Positions 9,180 to 17,452 of a DNA stretch of 64,000 bases are shown one piece after another. The notes beneath the pieces are model-generated. The model was given only the letters and a program-made list of their open reading frames with translations, did not search any database and was not told the origin of the DNA. Position 1 is the stretch's first letter. Every line of letters starts with the position of its first letter. Made by a program: the position numbers and the translations under genes. Source of the stretch: Burkholderia sp. Nafp2/4-1b (GTDB lineage Bacteria; Pseudomonadota; Gammaproteobacteria; Burkholderiales; Burkholderiaceae); the NCBI RefSeq assembly GCF_003635165.1, contig NZ_ML058597.1, positions 952,054 through 1,016,053 on the forward strand, in the 5' to 3' direction.

Positions 9180-10412
9180 ATGGAAGAGAAACATCACAGC
9201 TCCGTCGGCATCCACGTGGACGAACACGGCATGCACCTGCCGACGCGCACGTCGGTGTCGCGGCGCGCTCGGGTCGTGCTGATCGTGATCGGCGTGCTGC
9301 TGGTCGCGGGCGCTGCGCGCACGATCGTCGTCAACGTGCTGAACCGGCATCACCTCGACGCGGTGGCCGAGCAGAACACGCGCCAGTACGTGAGCGTCGT
9401 GCGTCCGGTCGATGCGGCCACCGGCGGCAAGCTGACGCTGCCCGGCACGCTGCGCGGCTTCATCGAAGCGCCGATCTATGCGCGCGCGAGCGGCTACGTG
9501 CTGCGCTGGCAGGCCGACATCGGCGCGCACGTGAAGCAGGGGCAAGTGCTCGCCGAGCTCGACACGCCCGAGCTGAACCAGGAACTCGCGCAGGCCACCG
9601 CGCAGCGCCAGCAGGCGCAGGCCACGCTCGCACTCGCGAAGACGTCGTTCGACCGCGCGCAGCAGTTGCGCCAGCGCGATGCGGTGTCGCAGCAGGAGCT
9701 CGACGACCGGCAAGGCGCGTTCAACCAGGGCACCGCGAGTCTAGCGGCGGCCGATGCGAACATGCGCCGGCTCACCGAGCTGAAGGGCTTCCAGCGCATC
9801 GTCGCGCCGATCGACGGGATCGTCACGCAGCGCAACGTCGACGTCGGCGACCTCGTCAGCTCCGGCAACGCGGGCCGCGCGCTGTTCACCGTCGTGCAGG
9901 CCGACCGGCTGCGCCTGTACGTGCAGGTGCCGCAGGCATACGCGCAGCAGGTGAAGGTCGGCCAGCACGTGAGCGTCGCGCAGGCCGAACTGCCCGGGCA
10001 GACCTTCGACGGCACGGTCACGCGCACGTCGCAGGCGATCGACGTCGCGACGCGTTCGCTGCAGATCGAGATCACGCTGCCGAACCCGGACGGCCGGCTG
10101 CTGCCCGGCGCATACGTGCAGGCGACGCTGCCGATGACGCCGGTCGGTCGCCTGCAGATTCCGGCCAACACGCTGCTGTTCCGCGCCGAAGGGCCGACGG
10201 TCGCGACCGTCGATGCGAACGGCCAGGTGCGGCTGAAGGCGGTGACGGTCGTGCGCACGATCGGGCAGACGCTCGAGGTCGACGGCCCGCTCACGCCGAA
10301 CGACCGCCTCGTCGCGAACCCGAGCGACGCGCTCGCAAACGGCGACATGGTCGTCGTGCAGGCGCCGCCGGCCGCGAAGCCGGCGTCCGCGGTCGCGGGA
10401 GCGAAGTCGTGA
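9180..10412 (+). CDS. RND periplasmic adaptor (membrane fusion protein)
   Basis: A 410-residue HlyD/AcrA-family adaptor linking the RND permease to the outer membrane channel. An N-terminal uncleaved anchor (about residues 30-52) replaces the lipoprotein signal seen in AcrA. A biotinyl-lipoyl-like half, an alpha-hairpin rich in Gln and Ala (about 135-190), a second lipoyl half (QRIVAPIDGIVTQRNVDVGDLV) and the beta-barrel domain follow. The gene starts 42 bp after the permease gene, and its stop overlaps the GTG of the next gene, so the set is translated together. Confidence 0.94.
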   Translation: MEEKHHSSVGIHVDEHGMHLPTRTSVSRRARVVLIVIGVLLVAGAARTIVVNVLNRHHLDAVAEQNTRQYVSVVRPVDAATGGKLTLPGTLRGFIEAPIYARASGYVLRWQADIGAHVKQGQVLAELDTPELNQELAQATAQRQQAQATLALAKTSFDRAQQLRQRDAVSQQELDDRQGAFNQGTASLAAADANMRRLTELKGFQRIVAPIDGIVTQRNVDVGDLVSSGNAGRALFTVVQADRLRLYVQVPQAYAQQVKVGQHVSVAQAELPGQTFDGTVTRTSQAIDVATRSLQIEITLPNPDGRLLPGAYVQATLPMTPVGRLQIPANTLLFRAEGPTVATVDANGQVRLKAVTVVRTIGQTLEVDGPLTPNDRLVANPSDALANGDMVVVQAPPAAKPASAVAGAKS

Positions 10413-11923
10413 GCGCAATGCGCCCCCGCCTGCGTCCGGCGGCCGTCCTGACCGTCGTCGCGGCTGCGGCCCTCGCCGGCTGCACGGTCGGCCCCGATTA
10501 CCAGCGCCCCGCCGTCGACACGCCGGCAACTTGGCGGCTCGATCCCGCCGATGCGTACTGGCACCCGGCCGCACCGGCCCGGGCGCCGCTCGACCCGGCC
10601 TGGTGGACCGCGTTCGGCGACGCACAGCTCGACGCGCTCGAAGCCGACGCGCTGCGCAACAACCAGAACCTGAAGGCCGTCGCCGCGCGCTACGACCAGG
10701 CGAAGGCGACGCTCGCGTCGGTCGGGTCCGCGCAGTATCCGGCCGTCGGCCTGAACGCGAGCGGCCAGCGCTTCAAGATCTCCGCCGACCGGCCGCAGAC
10801 CAACTACGCGACGAAGAGCATGTCGACCGTGCAGAACGACATCCAGGTCGCCGCGAGCGTCAGCTACGAGCTCGACCTGTTCGGCCGCGTGCGGCGCAAC
10901 GTCGAATCCGCGCAGGCCAGCTCCGAGCAGGCGCGCGACGATTTCGCGAATGCGCGCCTCGTGCTGAGCGCCGATCTCGCGTCGAGCTACTTCGCGCTGC
11001 GCGAGTTCGACACCGAGATCGACGTCGTCAAGCGTTCGATCGACCTGCAGCAGAAGGCGCTCGACTACGTGAGCGCGCGTCACGACCTGGGCGCGGTGTC
11101 CGGCCTCGACCTGCTGCAGCAGCGCTCGCAGCTCGACGCCACGCGCACGCAGGCGCAATTGCTGATCCAGCAGCGCGCGCAGGTCGAGACGGCGATCGCG
11201 ACGCTGGTCGGCACGCCGGCGCCGGCGTTCTCGCTGCCGCCGCGCGTGGTGCCGATCAACGCGCCCGCGCTGCCGGCCGGCATGCCGAGCGACCTGCTGC
11301 AACGGCGCCCCGACGTCGCGTCGGCCGAGCGCGCGATGGCCGCCGCGAACGCGCAGATCGGCGTCGCGCGCGCCGCGTATTTCCCGCGCATCGCGCTGTC
11401 GCCCGACATCGGCTGGGACGCGACGCGCTTCTCCGGCCTCTTCACCGTGCCGGCGCTGCTGTGGTCGATCGGCGCCTCGATCAGCCAGCCGCTGTTCCAG
11501 GGCGGCAAGCTGAAGGCCGGTGTCGACTTCGCGCAGGCCGGTTACGTGGCCGCGCAGGCCAACTACCGGCAGACCGTGCTGACCGCGTTCCAGGAGGTGC
11601 AGAATGCGGTGACGGGCCTGTCGGTGCTCGCGCAGGCCGCGCAGCAGGCGTCGGCGGCCGTCGACGACGCGCGCAAGCTCGTGTCGCTCGCACAGGATCG
11701 CTACGCGGGCGGCCTGACGCCGTTCATCGACGTGCTGACGGCTCAGCAGCAGTTGCTGACGAGCGAGCGCCAGGCCGTGCAGATCCAGGGCCAGCGCGCG
11801 GCGCTCGTCGTGTTTCTCGCGAAGGCGCTCGGCGGCGGCTGGGACGGCGGCGCGACGGACGGCGCCGCGCCGACCGACGTCGCGGCGGCCGGCCCGCAGC
11901 CGGCCGCGACCGTCGGCCCCTGA
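10409..11923 (+). CDS. Outer membrane efflux lipoprotein (NodT/OprM family)
   Basis: A TolC-like outer membrane channel of about 504 residues with a lipoprotein signal: hydrophobic core, then ALAGC (Cys22 counted from the ATG at 10418). Two OEP repeats follow, including the conserved FGDAQLDALEADAL and SYELDLFGR segments. The GTG at 10409 overlaps the adaptor stop (GTGA); the ATG at 10418 is the alternative and would remove three residues. The trimer would form the exit duct for the RND pump encoded just upstream. Confidence 0.92.
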   Translation: MSAMRPRLRPAAVLTVVAAAALAGCTVGPDYQRPAVDTPATWRLDPADAYWHPAAPARAPLDPAWWTAFGDAQLDALEADALRNNQNLKAVAARYDQAKATLASVGSAQYPAVGLNASGQRFKISADRPQTNYATKSMSTVQNDIQVAASVSYELDLFGRVRRNVESAQASSEQARDDFANARLVLSADLASSYFALREFDTEIDVVKRSIDLQQKALDYVSARHDLGAVSGLDLLQQRSQLDATRTQAQLLIQQRAQVETAIATLVGTPAPAFSLPPRVVPINAPALPAGMPSDLLQRRPDVASAERAMAAANAQIGVARAAYFPRIALSPDIGWDATRFSGLFTVPALLWSIGASISQPLFQGGKLKAGVDFAQAGYVAAQANYRQTVLTAFQEVQNAVTGLSVLAQAAQQASAAVDDARKLVSLAQDRYAGGLTPFIDVLTAQQQLLTSERQAVQIQGQRAALVVFLAKALGGGWDGGATDGAAPTDVAAAGPQPAATVGP

Positions 11924-11956
11924 CCCGGCCCCTAACCCGATAACGCACACACGCCT

Positions 11957-12652
11957 ATGAAAGTCCTGATCGTCGAAGACGAACCGAAAGTCGTCGAATA
12001 CCTGAAGAGCGGCCTGAGCGAGGAAGGCTGGGTCGTCGATACCGCGCTCGACGGCGAGGACGGCGCGTGGAAAGCCGTCGAATTCGACTACGACGTGGTC
12101 GTGCTCGACGTGATGCTGCCGAAGCTCGACGGCTTCGGCGTGCTGCGTGCGCTGCGCGCGCAGAAGCAGACGCCCGTGATCATGCTGACCGCGCGCGACC
12201 GCGTCGACGACCGCGTGCGCGGCCTGCGCGGCGGCGCCGACGACTACCTGACCAAGCCATTCTCGTTCCTCGAACTGATCGAGCGGCTGCGCGCGCTCAC
12301 GCGCCGTGCGCGCGTGCAGGAATCGACGCTGATCTCGATCGGCGACCTGCGCGTCGACCTGATCGGCCGCCGCGCGACCCGCGACGGCACGCGCCTCGAC
12401 CTGACCGCACAGGAATTCCAGCTGCTCGGCGTGCTCGCGCGGCGCAGCGGCGAAGTGCTGTCGAAGACGACCATCGCCGAACTCGTGTGGGACGTGAACT
12501 TCGACAGCAACGCGAACGTCGTGGAGACCGCGATCAAGCGCCTGCGCGCGAAGCTCGACGGCCCGTTCGCGGAAAAGCTGCTGCACACGATCCGCGGGAT
12601 GGGCTACGTGCTCGAGGCGCGCGAGGAAGGCGACGCGGAGCGGCACGCATGA
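11957..12652 (+). CDS. OmpR-family response regulator of RND operon
   Basis: A 231-residue response regulator. The receiver domain (1-118) has the acidic pocket Glu7/Asp8, phospho-acceptor Asp51 in VVVLDVMLP, and Lys in TKPFS. A winged-helix output domain follows (about 130-225). It resembles the CusR/CopR/IrlR group of envelope-stress and metal regulators. It begins 33 bp after the outer membrane factor gene, and its stop overlaps the kinase start (ATGA). Being inside the pump operon, it probably controls its own transcription and that of the pump. Confidence 0.93.
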   Translation: MKVLIVEDEPKVVEYLKSGLSEEGWVVDTALDGEDGAWKAVEFDYDVVVLDVMLPKLDGFGVLRALRAQKQTPVIMLTARDRVDDRVRGLRGGADDYLTKPFSFLELIERLRALTRRARVQESTLISIGDLRVDLIGRRATRDGTRLDLTAQEFQLLGVLARRSGEVLSKTTIAELVWDVNFDSNANVVETAIKRLRAKLDGPFAEKLLHTIRGMGYVLEAREEGDAERHA

Positions 12653-14097
12653 AACGCTCGATCACCCTGCGCCTGTCGGCGATGTTCGGCATCGTGTCGC
12701 TGCTCGTGTTCACGCTGGTCGGCTGCGGGCTGTTCGTGATGATGGAGCGCCAGCTGTTCGCCGAACTGCGCGCGACGATCGACACGCGCGCGAAGGTCGC
12801 GCAGATGATCGTGTCGCACGCGACCACCGCCGCGCGCGGCCGCCTGATGCAGGAAAAGCTCGCCGACCTCGAACCACCCGACGGGTCGACGCGCTACCAG
12901 GTCGAGAGCCCCGATGCCAACTTCCGCTTCGGCCATCCGGTCGACGGCGTGCCCGTCGGCGAACCGTTCGGGGCGTTCCAGCAGTACGCGCTCAACCACA
13001 GCAGCTACAACGTGATGACGAAGACCGTCCCGGTCGCAGGCAGCGGCGAGCGCCCTGACCTGAAGCTGATCGTCGCGACGTCGTGCGAGCGCACGCAGCG
13101 GATGCTGCGCCGTTTCGTGTGGACGCTCGCCGCGCTGATCGCGACGGCCACCGTCCTCACGCTGCTGCTGAGCCGCGCGGTCGCGCGCTTCGGGCTCGCG
13201 CCGCTCGAACGGCTGTCGCAGGACGCGGCGGCCATCAGCGCCACCAACCGCCGCCAGCGGCTGCAGACCGACGCGCTGCCGACCGAGTTGCGCGACCTCG
13301 CCGCGTCGTTCAACGGCGCGCTCGAGCGCATCCAGCAGACCTATGCGCGGCTCGAGGCGTTCAACGCGGATGTCGCGCACGAGCTGCGCACGCCGATCAG
13401 CATCCTGATCGGCCAGACCCAGGTCGCGCTGACGAGCCGCGACCGCTCGGTCGACCGGATGCGCCAGACGCTGCAGTCGAACCTTGAGGAGTTCGAACGG
13501 CTGCGCGTGATCATCAACGACATGCTGTTCCTGTCGCGCAGCGATCGCGGCGAACGCGCGACCGACCTGAAGCACGTGTCGCTCGCCGACGAAGTGCGGC
13601 GCATGCTCGACTTCCTCGAGATCCCGCTCGACGAAGCGCAACTGCGCGCGGAACTGCACGGCGATGCGCGTGCCGCCGTCGATCCATCACTGTTCCGCCG
13701 CGCGATGACCAACCTGCTGATCAACGCGATCCAGCATTCGGCGCCCGGTGCGACACTGAACGTGACGATCACGCCGCGCGACACGCTCGTCGACGTGTCG
13801 GTCGCGAACCCCGGCGAGCCGATCGACTCCGTGCAGCGCTCGCATGTGTTCGAGCGCTTCTACCGGCTCGAGGAAGCGCGTGCGAACAGCAAGGAGAACC
13901 ACGGGCTCGGGCTGTCGATCGTCAAGGCCGTCGCGGAAATGCACGGCGGCAGCGTGTTCGTCGCGTGTTCGGGCGGCGTCAATACGTTCGGCTTTTCGGT
14001 GTCGACGCAACCGTCCGGCAGCGACCCGCTGTCGACGGCCGGCGCCACCGCTCCTCGTCCGCTGCAGCCGGCGCCCGCGCCGCGCGCGTTGCACTGA
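12649..14097 (+). CDS. Heavy-metal-type sensor histidine kinase of RND operon
   Basis: A 482-residue kinase. TM1 lies at about 12-35, a periplasmic sensor region of ~120 residues follows, TM2 is at about 158-178, then a HAMP linker, a DHp domain with phospho-acceptor His244 in DVAHELRTPI, and a HATPase domain with NLLINAIQHS and GLGLSIVKAV. The layout fits the IrlS/CusS/CopS group. The last ~45 residues are Ser/Thr/Ala/Pro-rich with no domain. The ATG overlaps the response-regulator stop by four bases. A perfect pentanucleotide array starts 7 bp after the stop codon. Confidence 0.93.
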   Translation: MKRSITLRLSAMFGIVSLLVFTLVGCGLFVMMERQLFAELRATIDTRAKVAQMIVSHATTAARGRLMQEKLADLEPPDGSTRYQVESPDANFRFGHPVDGVPVGEPFGAFQQYALNHSSYNVMTKTVPVAGSGERPDLKLIVATSCERTQRMLRRFVWTLAALIATATVLTLLLSRAVARFGLAPLERLSQDAAAISATNRRQRLQTDALPTELRDLAASFNGALERIQQTYARLEAFNADVAHELRTPISILIGQTQVALTSRDRSVDRMRQTLQSNLEEFERLRVIINDMLFLSRSDRGERATDLKHVSLADEVRRMLDFLEIPLDEAQLRAELHGDARAAVDPSLFRRAMTNLLINAIQHSAPGATLNVTITPRDTLVDVSVANPGEPIDSVQRSHVFERFYRLEEARANSKENHGLGLSIVKAVAEMHGGSVFVACSGGVNTFGFSVSTQPSGSDPLSTAGATAPRPLQPAPAPRALH

Positions 14098-14104
14098 CGG
14101 CGAG

Positions 14105-14159
14105 CCGCACCGCACCGCACCGCACCGCACCGCACCGCACCGCACCGCACCGCACCGCA
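14105..14159. repeat. (CCGCA)11 pentanucleotide tandem repeat
   Basis: Eleven uninterrupted copies of CCGCA (55 bp) begin 7 bp after the sensor-kinase stop and end 79 bp before the LysE-family start. Perfect arrays of this length are prone to slippage, so copy number may vary between isolates. It lies outside both reading frames, so any effect would be on mRNA or on promoter spacing. Confidence 0.95.
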
Positions 14160-14238
14160 GAGGGCAGTTTTCTTCAATACGGGCACCGGCTGCTTCTTTA
14201 GTCTCGATGCGACTTTGACTTTCGCATGGAGGCACTCA

Positions 14239-14835
14239 ATGAGCATGCTGGTTTCAATGGCCGCGTTCGCGCTGGCGTCGTCGATCACACCCGGCCCCGT
14301 CAACATCGTCGCGCTGAGCGCGGGCGCGCGCCACGGTCTCGGCGCGAGCCTGCGTTATGCGGCCGGCGCGACGCTCGGCTTCGTCGCGCTGTTCCTGTTG
14401 ATCGGCCTCGGGCTGCACGCGGTGCTCGCGCGCTGGCCGATGCTGACTACGGCCACCCAATGGTCGGGAATCGCGTTCCTGCTTTACCTTGCGCTGCGGC
14501 TCGCGCTCGACGACGGGCGGTTATCGGCGAATCCGGACGGCTCCAGCGTGGCCGGCCCGTCGGCCGCGGCCGGCGCGGCGATGCAGTGGCTGAATCCGAA
14601 GGCATGGCTCGCGTGCGTGGCCGCGATGGGCGCGTATGCGGCCGACGGCGACCGCGCGCAAGTGTGGCAATTCGCGGCGCTGTATCTGGTGATCTGCTTC
14701 GCGTCGATCGCGTGCTGGGCGTATGCGGGCGCGTCGCTGCGCCATCGGCTCGCGAACGCGCGGCGGATGCGGTTGTTCAACCGCGCGATGGCGCTGCTGC
14801 TTGCAGGCAGCGCGCTTTATTTGCTCGATATCTAG
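14239..14835 (+). CDS. LysE/RhtB-family exporter
   Basis: A 198-residue membrane protein of the LysE/RhtB amino-acid export family. It shows the N-terminal family motif SSITPGPVNIVALSAGARHG at about residues 11-30, a central NPKAWLACVAAMGAY motif, and six likely membrane helices. The start at 14239 is set by a strong GGAGG six bases upstream; an in-frame ATG eight codons earlier lacks one. The gene is convergent with an AraC-type regulator gene, a common pairing for LysE exporters. The cargo is unknown. Confidence 0.9.
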   Translation: MSMLVSMAAFALASSITPGPVNIVALSAGARHGLGASLRYAAGATLGFVALFLLIGLGLHAVLARWPMLTTATQWSGIAFLLYLALRLALDDGRLSANPDGSSVAGPSAAAGAAMQWLNPKAWLACVAAMGAYAADGDRAQVWQFAALYLVICFASIACWAYAGASLRHRLANARRMRLFNRAMALLLAGSALYLLDI

Positions 14836-14880
14836 CGGGGGTGCTGCGGGTGGCCGGGGATGTGGGCCGTTGGCGGGAAT

Positions 14881-14954
14881 CGGCTCGCGGCTCGCGGCTC
14901 GCATTGTGCAGTGGGCGGTGGGCGGTGGGCGGTGGATAGCGGATAGCGGATAGC
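14881..14954. repeat. Three consecutive heptanucleotide arrays
   Basis: CGGCTCG occurs three times in tandem (14881-14901), GGGCGGT three times (14913-14933) and GGATAGC three times (14934-14954). All have a 7-bp period, and all lie between the convergent LysE and AraC genes. No protein is encoded here. Confidence 0.9.
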
Positions 14955-14987
14955 GGGCGCTGCCAGCACCGCCCCACCGTTCCCCGC

Positions 14988-15836
14988 TCAATTCGCTGCG
15001 CTTCGATACTGCCCCGGCGTCGCGGCCGCGATGCGCCGGAACGCGCGCTGGAAATGCGCCTGGTCCGCGAAGCCCGCATCGAGCGCGACGTCGGCGATCG
15101 GCCGGCCGCGGCGCAATTCGGCCCGCCCGAACTGCACCCGGCGGTCGATCAGGAACGCATGCGGCGTCATCCCGTAACGGGCGTTGAACGCGCGGATCAG
15201 ATACGACGGCGACAGGTCGGCGGCCGCGCAGATCGCATCGAGCGTGACGGCCTGACGGCAATGCGCGGCGATGTAATCGGCCGCGCGCGCGAGCTTCGCG
15301 TTGTCGACCCCGCGCCGCGCGTGGTCGGGCAGCTCGCGATCGAGCGCGCCGTGCAGCCGCGTGAAGAACTCGACCGCCGCGCTTTCCTTGCCGAGCGGAT
15401 CGACGCCGGGCGCGACCAGCGTGCGGTAAAAGCCGCCGAACTGCGCGAACAGGTCGCGTCGCTCAGTCAACTTCGGCGAAAACCCGCGAAAATCGCGGTT
15501 CGGATCTCGCCCGAGCGAATGCTGCAAGCGCGTGAGCCACGGCACGTCCACATAGACCATCCGGTACGCCCACGCGTCCGGGCCATACGGATTGCACGCA
15601 TGCACCTGCTCCGGATCGATGATCACGAGCACGCCGCGCCCGACGTGTTCCTTCGTCGCGCCATTGAGGTAGGTGCTCGTGCCGCCGACGATCGCGCCCA
15701 GCGAAAACGTGTCGTGCGTGTGCTTCGCGTAGCAGATCGTCCGCCCGTCGTCGACGGTGCGCGCCTCGATGAACGGCAGCGCGGCGTCGCGCCAGAACGG
15801 CGACGGCACGGTAACGGTATGGGCGGAACGGCTCAC
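14988..15836 (-). CDS. AraC-family transcriptional regulator
   Basis: About 282 residues. The N-terminal half is a cupin-like AraC ligand domain (HTHDTFSLGAIVGGTSTYLNG, and IIDPEQVHACNP). The C-terminal half has the two AraC helix-turn-helices: LDAICAAADLSPSYLIRAFN, and IADVALDAGFADQAHFQRAFRR followed by the closing G.YR motif. I chose the GTG at 15836 because a GGGAG ribosome site lies eight bases upstream; another GTG at 15884 would add 16 residues. It faces a LysE-type exporter gene, and this regulator class often controls such neighbours. Confidence 0.88.
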   Translation of the reverse strand: MSRSAHTVTVPSPFWRDAALPFIEARTVDDGRTICYAKHTHDTFSLGAIVGGTSTYLNGATKEHVGRGVLVIIDPEQVHACNPYGPDAWAYRMVYVDVPWLTRLQHSLGRDPNRDFRGFSPKLTERRDLFAQFGGFYRTLVAPGVDPLGKESAAVEFFTRLHGALDRELPDHARRGVDNAKLARAADYIAAHCRQAVTLDAICAAADLSPSYLIRAFNARYGMTPHAFLIDRRVQFGRAELRRGRPIADVALDAGFADQAHFQRAFRRIAAATPGQYRSAAN

Positions 15837-15915
15837 GCGACGGGCTCCCGGATCGGACGGCGAACGCACACCGTACAAGACCACGCGGCGCGATGCAACA
15901 GCGACACGACGCTTC

Positions 15916-15950
15916 GCGGCCGGATCGCCTAAGCTTTGAATTCCGGCCGC
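15916..15950. promoter_or_regulatory. Inverted repeat in AraC/SDR divergent region
   Basis: GCGGCCGGA and its exact complement TCCGGCCGC are separated by 17 bases in the gap between the divergent AraC and SDR genes. It may be an operator or a hairpin in either leader; function is not shown. Confidence 0.35.
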
Positions 15951-16014
15951 TCCGGCAGGCGCGGCGGGTTCCGATCCGTCTTATCCCTCTTACCCTCATC
16001 ACACCGGTACGCTC

Positions 16015-16809
16015 ATGCACATCGATCTGACAGGCAAGACCGCGGTCGTCACCGCTTCCACCGCCGGCATCGGGCTGGCGATCGCCGAAGGGCTCGCGCA
16101 GGCGGGCGCACGCGTCGTCGTCAACGGACGCAGCGACAAGTCGGTCGAGTCCGCGCTCGCGCTGCTGCGCAGCGCGGTGCCCGACGCGGACGTCGACGGC
16201 GTCGCCGCCGACCTGTCCGATGCGGCCGGCGTCGCGCGCATCACGCAGCACACGCCGGACGCCGACATCCTCATCAACAACGCGGGGATCTACGGGCTGA
16301 AGGCATTCTTCGACATCGACGACGACGAATGGACGCATTACTTCCAGATGAACGTGATGTCGGGCGTGCGCCTGGCAAGGCATTACCTGAAGGGCATGCT
16401 CGCGCGCAATACCGGCCGCATCGTGTTCATTTCGTCGGAGTCGGGCCTGAACATCCCGGTCGACATGATTCACTACGGGTTCACGAAAACCGCGCAGCTG
16501 GCGATCGCACGCGGCCTCGCGAAGCTCGCGGCCGGCACCAACGTGACGGTCAATTCGGTACTGCCGGGGCCGACGATGTCGGAAGGTGTGCGCGCGATGC
16601 TGAAGGAGACGGCCGACGAAACCGGCCGCAGCATCGACGATGTCGCTGTGGATTTCGTGCGCAGCGAGCGTGCAAGCTCGATCATCCAGCGGCCGGCAAC
16701 GACGGAGGAAGTCGCGAACATGGTCGTGTACGTGTGCTCGCCGCAGGCATCGGCCACGACGGGCGCGGCGTTGCGCGTCGACGGCGGCGTGGTCGACACG
16801 ATCGCGTGA
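16015..16809 (+). CDS. SDR-family NAD(P)-dependent oxidoreductase
   Basis: A 264-residue classical short-chain dehydrogenase/reductase. The cofactor-binding turn is TASTAGIGLAIAE (about residues 12-24), followed by NNAG at about 89-92. The catalytic set is Ser in FISSESG and Tyr/Lys in YGFTKTA. Full length for the family. An acidic residue is not obvious after beta-2 (VVVNGRSDKS), which suggests NADP(H), as inference. Substrate unknown. It stands alone, divergent from the AraC gene. Confidence 0.9.
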   Translation: MHIDLTGKTAVVTASTAGIGLAIAEGLAQAGARVVVNGRSDKSVESALALLRSAVPDADVDGVAADLSDAAGVARITQHTPDADILINNAGIYGLKAFFDIDDDEWTHYFQMNVMSGVRLARHYLKGMLARNTGRIVFISSESGLNIPVDMIHYGFTKTAQLAIARGLAKLAAGTNVTVNSVLPGPTMSEGVRAMLKETADETGRSIDDVAVDFVRSERASSIIQRPATTEEVANMVVYVCSPQASATTGAALRVDGGVVDTIA

Positions 16810-16854
16810 CGGCTGTACGGCACGGCGCGCGCAGCGCGGCGCGCCGCTACCGTA

Positions 16855-17229
16855 CTATCGCGACGCGCTCTTCCCCACCTGAAGCGTGCCCTTGCGGTCG
16901 GCGTCCATGCAGGTATCGAAGCCGTATTGCGTGACGGCGCCGGCCTTGTCGAACACCACGAAGTAAGGCCGGTGATCGTTGCCGTGCTCGATGAAGTAGT
17001 TGTAGCAGACGCCGCTGCCGTTGCGGACCATCCAGACGCTGCGCGGGTTGCCGCCCGCGCGGACGACGTCGGCGCGCGTCGCGCCGTGCCGCGACGCGGC
17101 CCTCGCGAGCGGCGTGCGCGAATACGAGAACGGCAGCCACGAGTCGAACCACGCGCAGCCGTGCAGCATCAGGCAGCTTGCGGCCAGCGACAACGTCGCT
17201 GCGGGACGGGACATCGAAATCAATCGCAT
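16855..17229 (-). CDS. osmE: OsmE/SmpA-type small outer membrane lipoprotein
   Basis: About 124 residues. The signal peptide ends in a lipobox LHGC, with lipidated Cys25 if translation begins at 17229. The mature part has a short BamE-like fold with VVRAGGNPRSVWMV, a Cys in GVCYNYF, FVVFDKAGAVTQYGFDTC and a second Cys. The spacing of the two cysteines and the DKAG...GFDTC tail match E. coli OsmE, an osmotically and stationary-phase induced lipoprotein. Starts at 17253 (eight residues longer) and 17214 (five shorter) are also possible, and none has a clear ribosome site. The symbol is by resemblance only. Confidence 0.72.
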   Translation of the reverse strand: MRLISMSRPAATLSLAASCLMLHGCAWFDSWLPFSYSRTPLARAASRHGATRADVVRAGGNPRSVWMVRNGSGVCYNYFIEHGNDHRPYFVVFDKAGAVTQYGFDTCMDADRKGTLQVGKSASR

Positions 17230-17452
17230 GCTCGGGGAATTCTGCTGCGCCATGCAGGCGTGATCGAAAGCCCCATGCTACTAGACCTTTGGGTCCGGAT
17301 CGAAAAGAAATGTAGAGACTTGTGTCCGATGCGCCGCACGCCGCGGCCCGCTGCACACCCGATCGTCACGAACCGTTGCGGTGCCGGGCCGGTCGGCGCG
17401 CGCGTCCGCACCCCGGCGCCGATGCATCGAATCGGCCCGATGTAGCGCATCG

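Noticed and set aside
5901..9713. Antisense open frame of 1270 codons on the minus strand opposite the RND operon
   Set aside because: It mirrors the RND permease and adaptor genes, which have unmistakable family motifs. Its product is almost all Arg, His, Asp and Val, the usual shadow of GC-rich coding DNA.
5970..14097. Heavy-metal (CusABC-type) efflux operon
   Set aside because: The two-component system is of the metal type, but the permease is HAE-1-like rather than CusA-like and the adaptor lacks a metal-binding N terminus.
14105..14159. Possible CRISPR-like array
   Set aside because: The 5-bp unit has no spacers and no cas genes are present; it is a simple tandem repeat.
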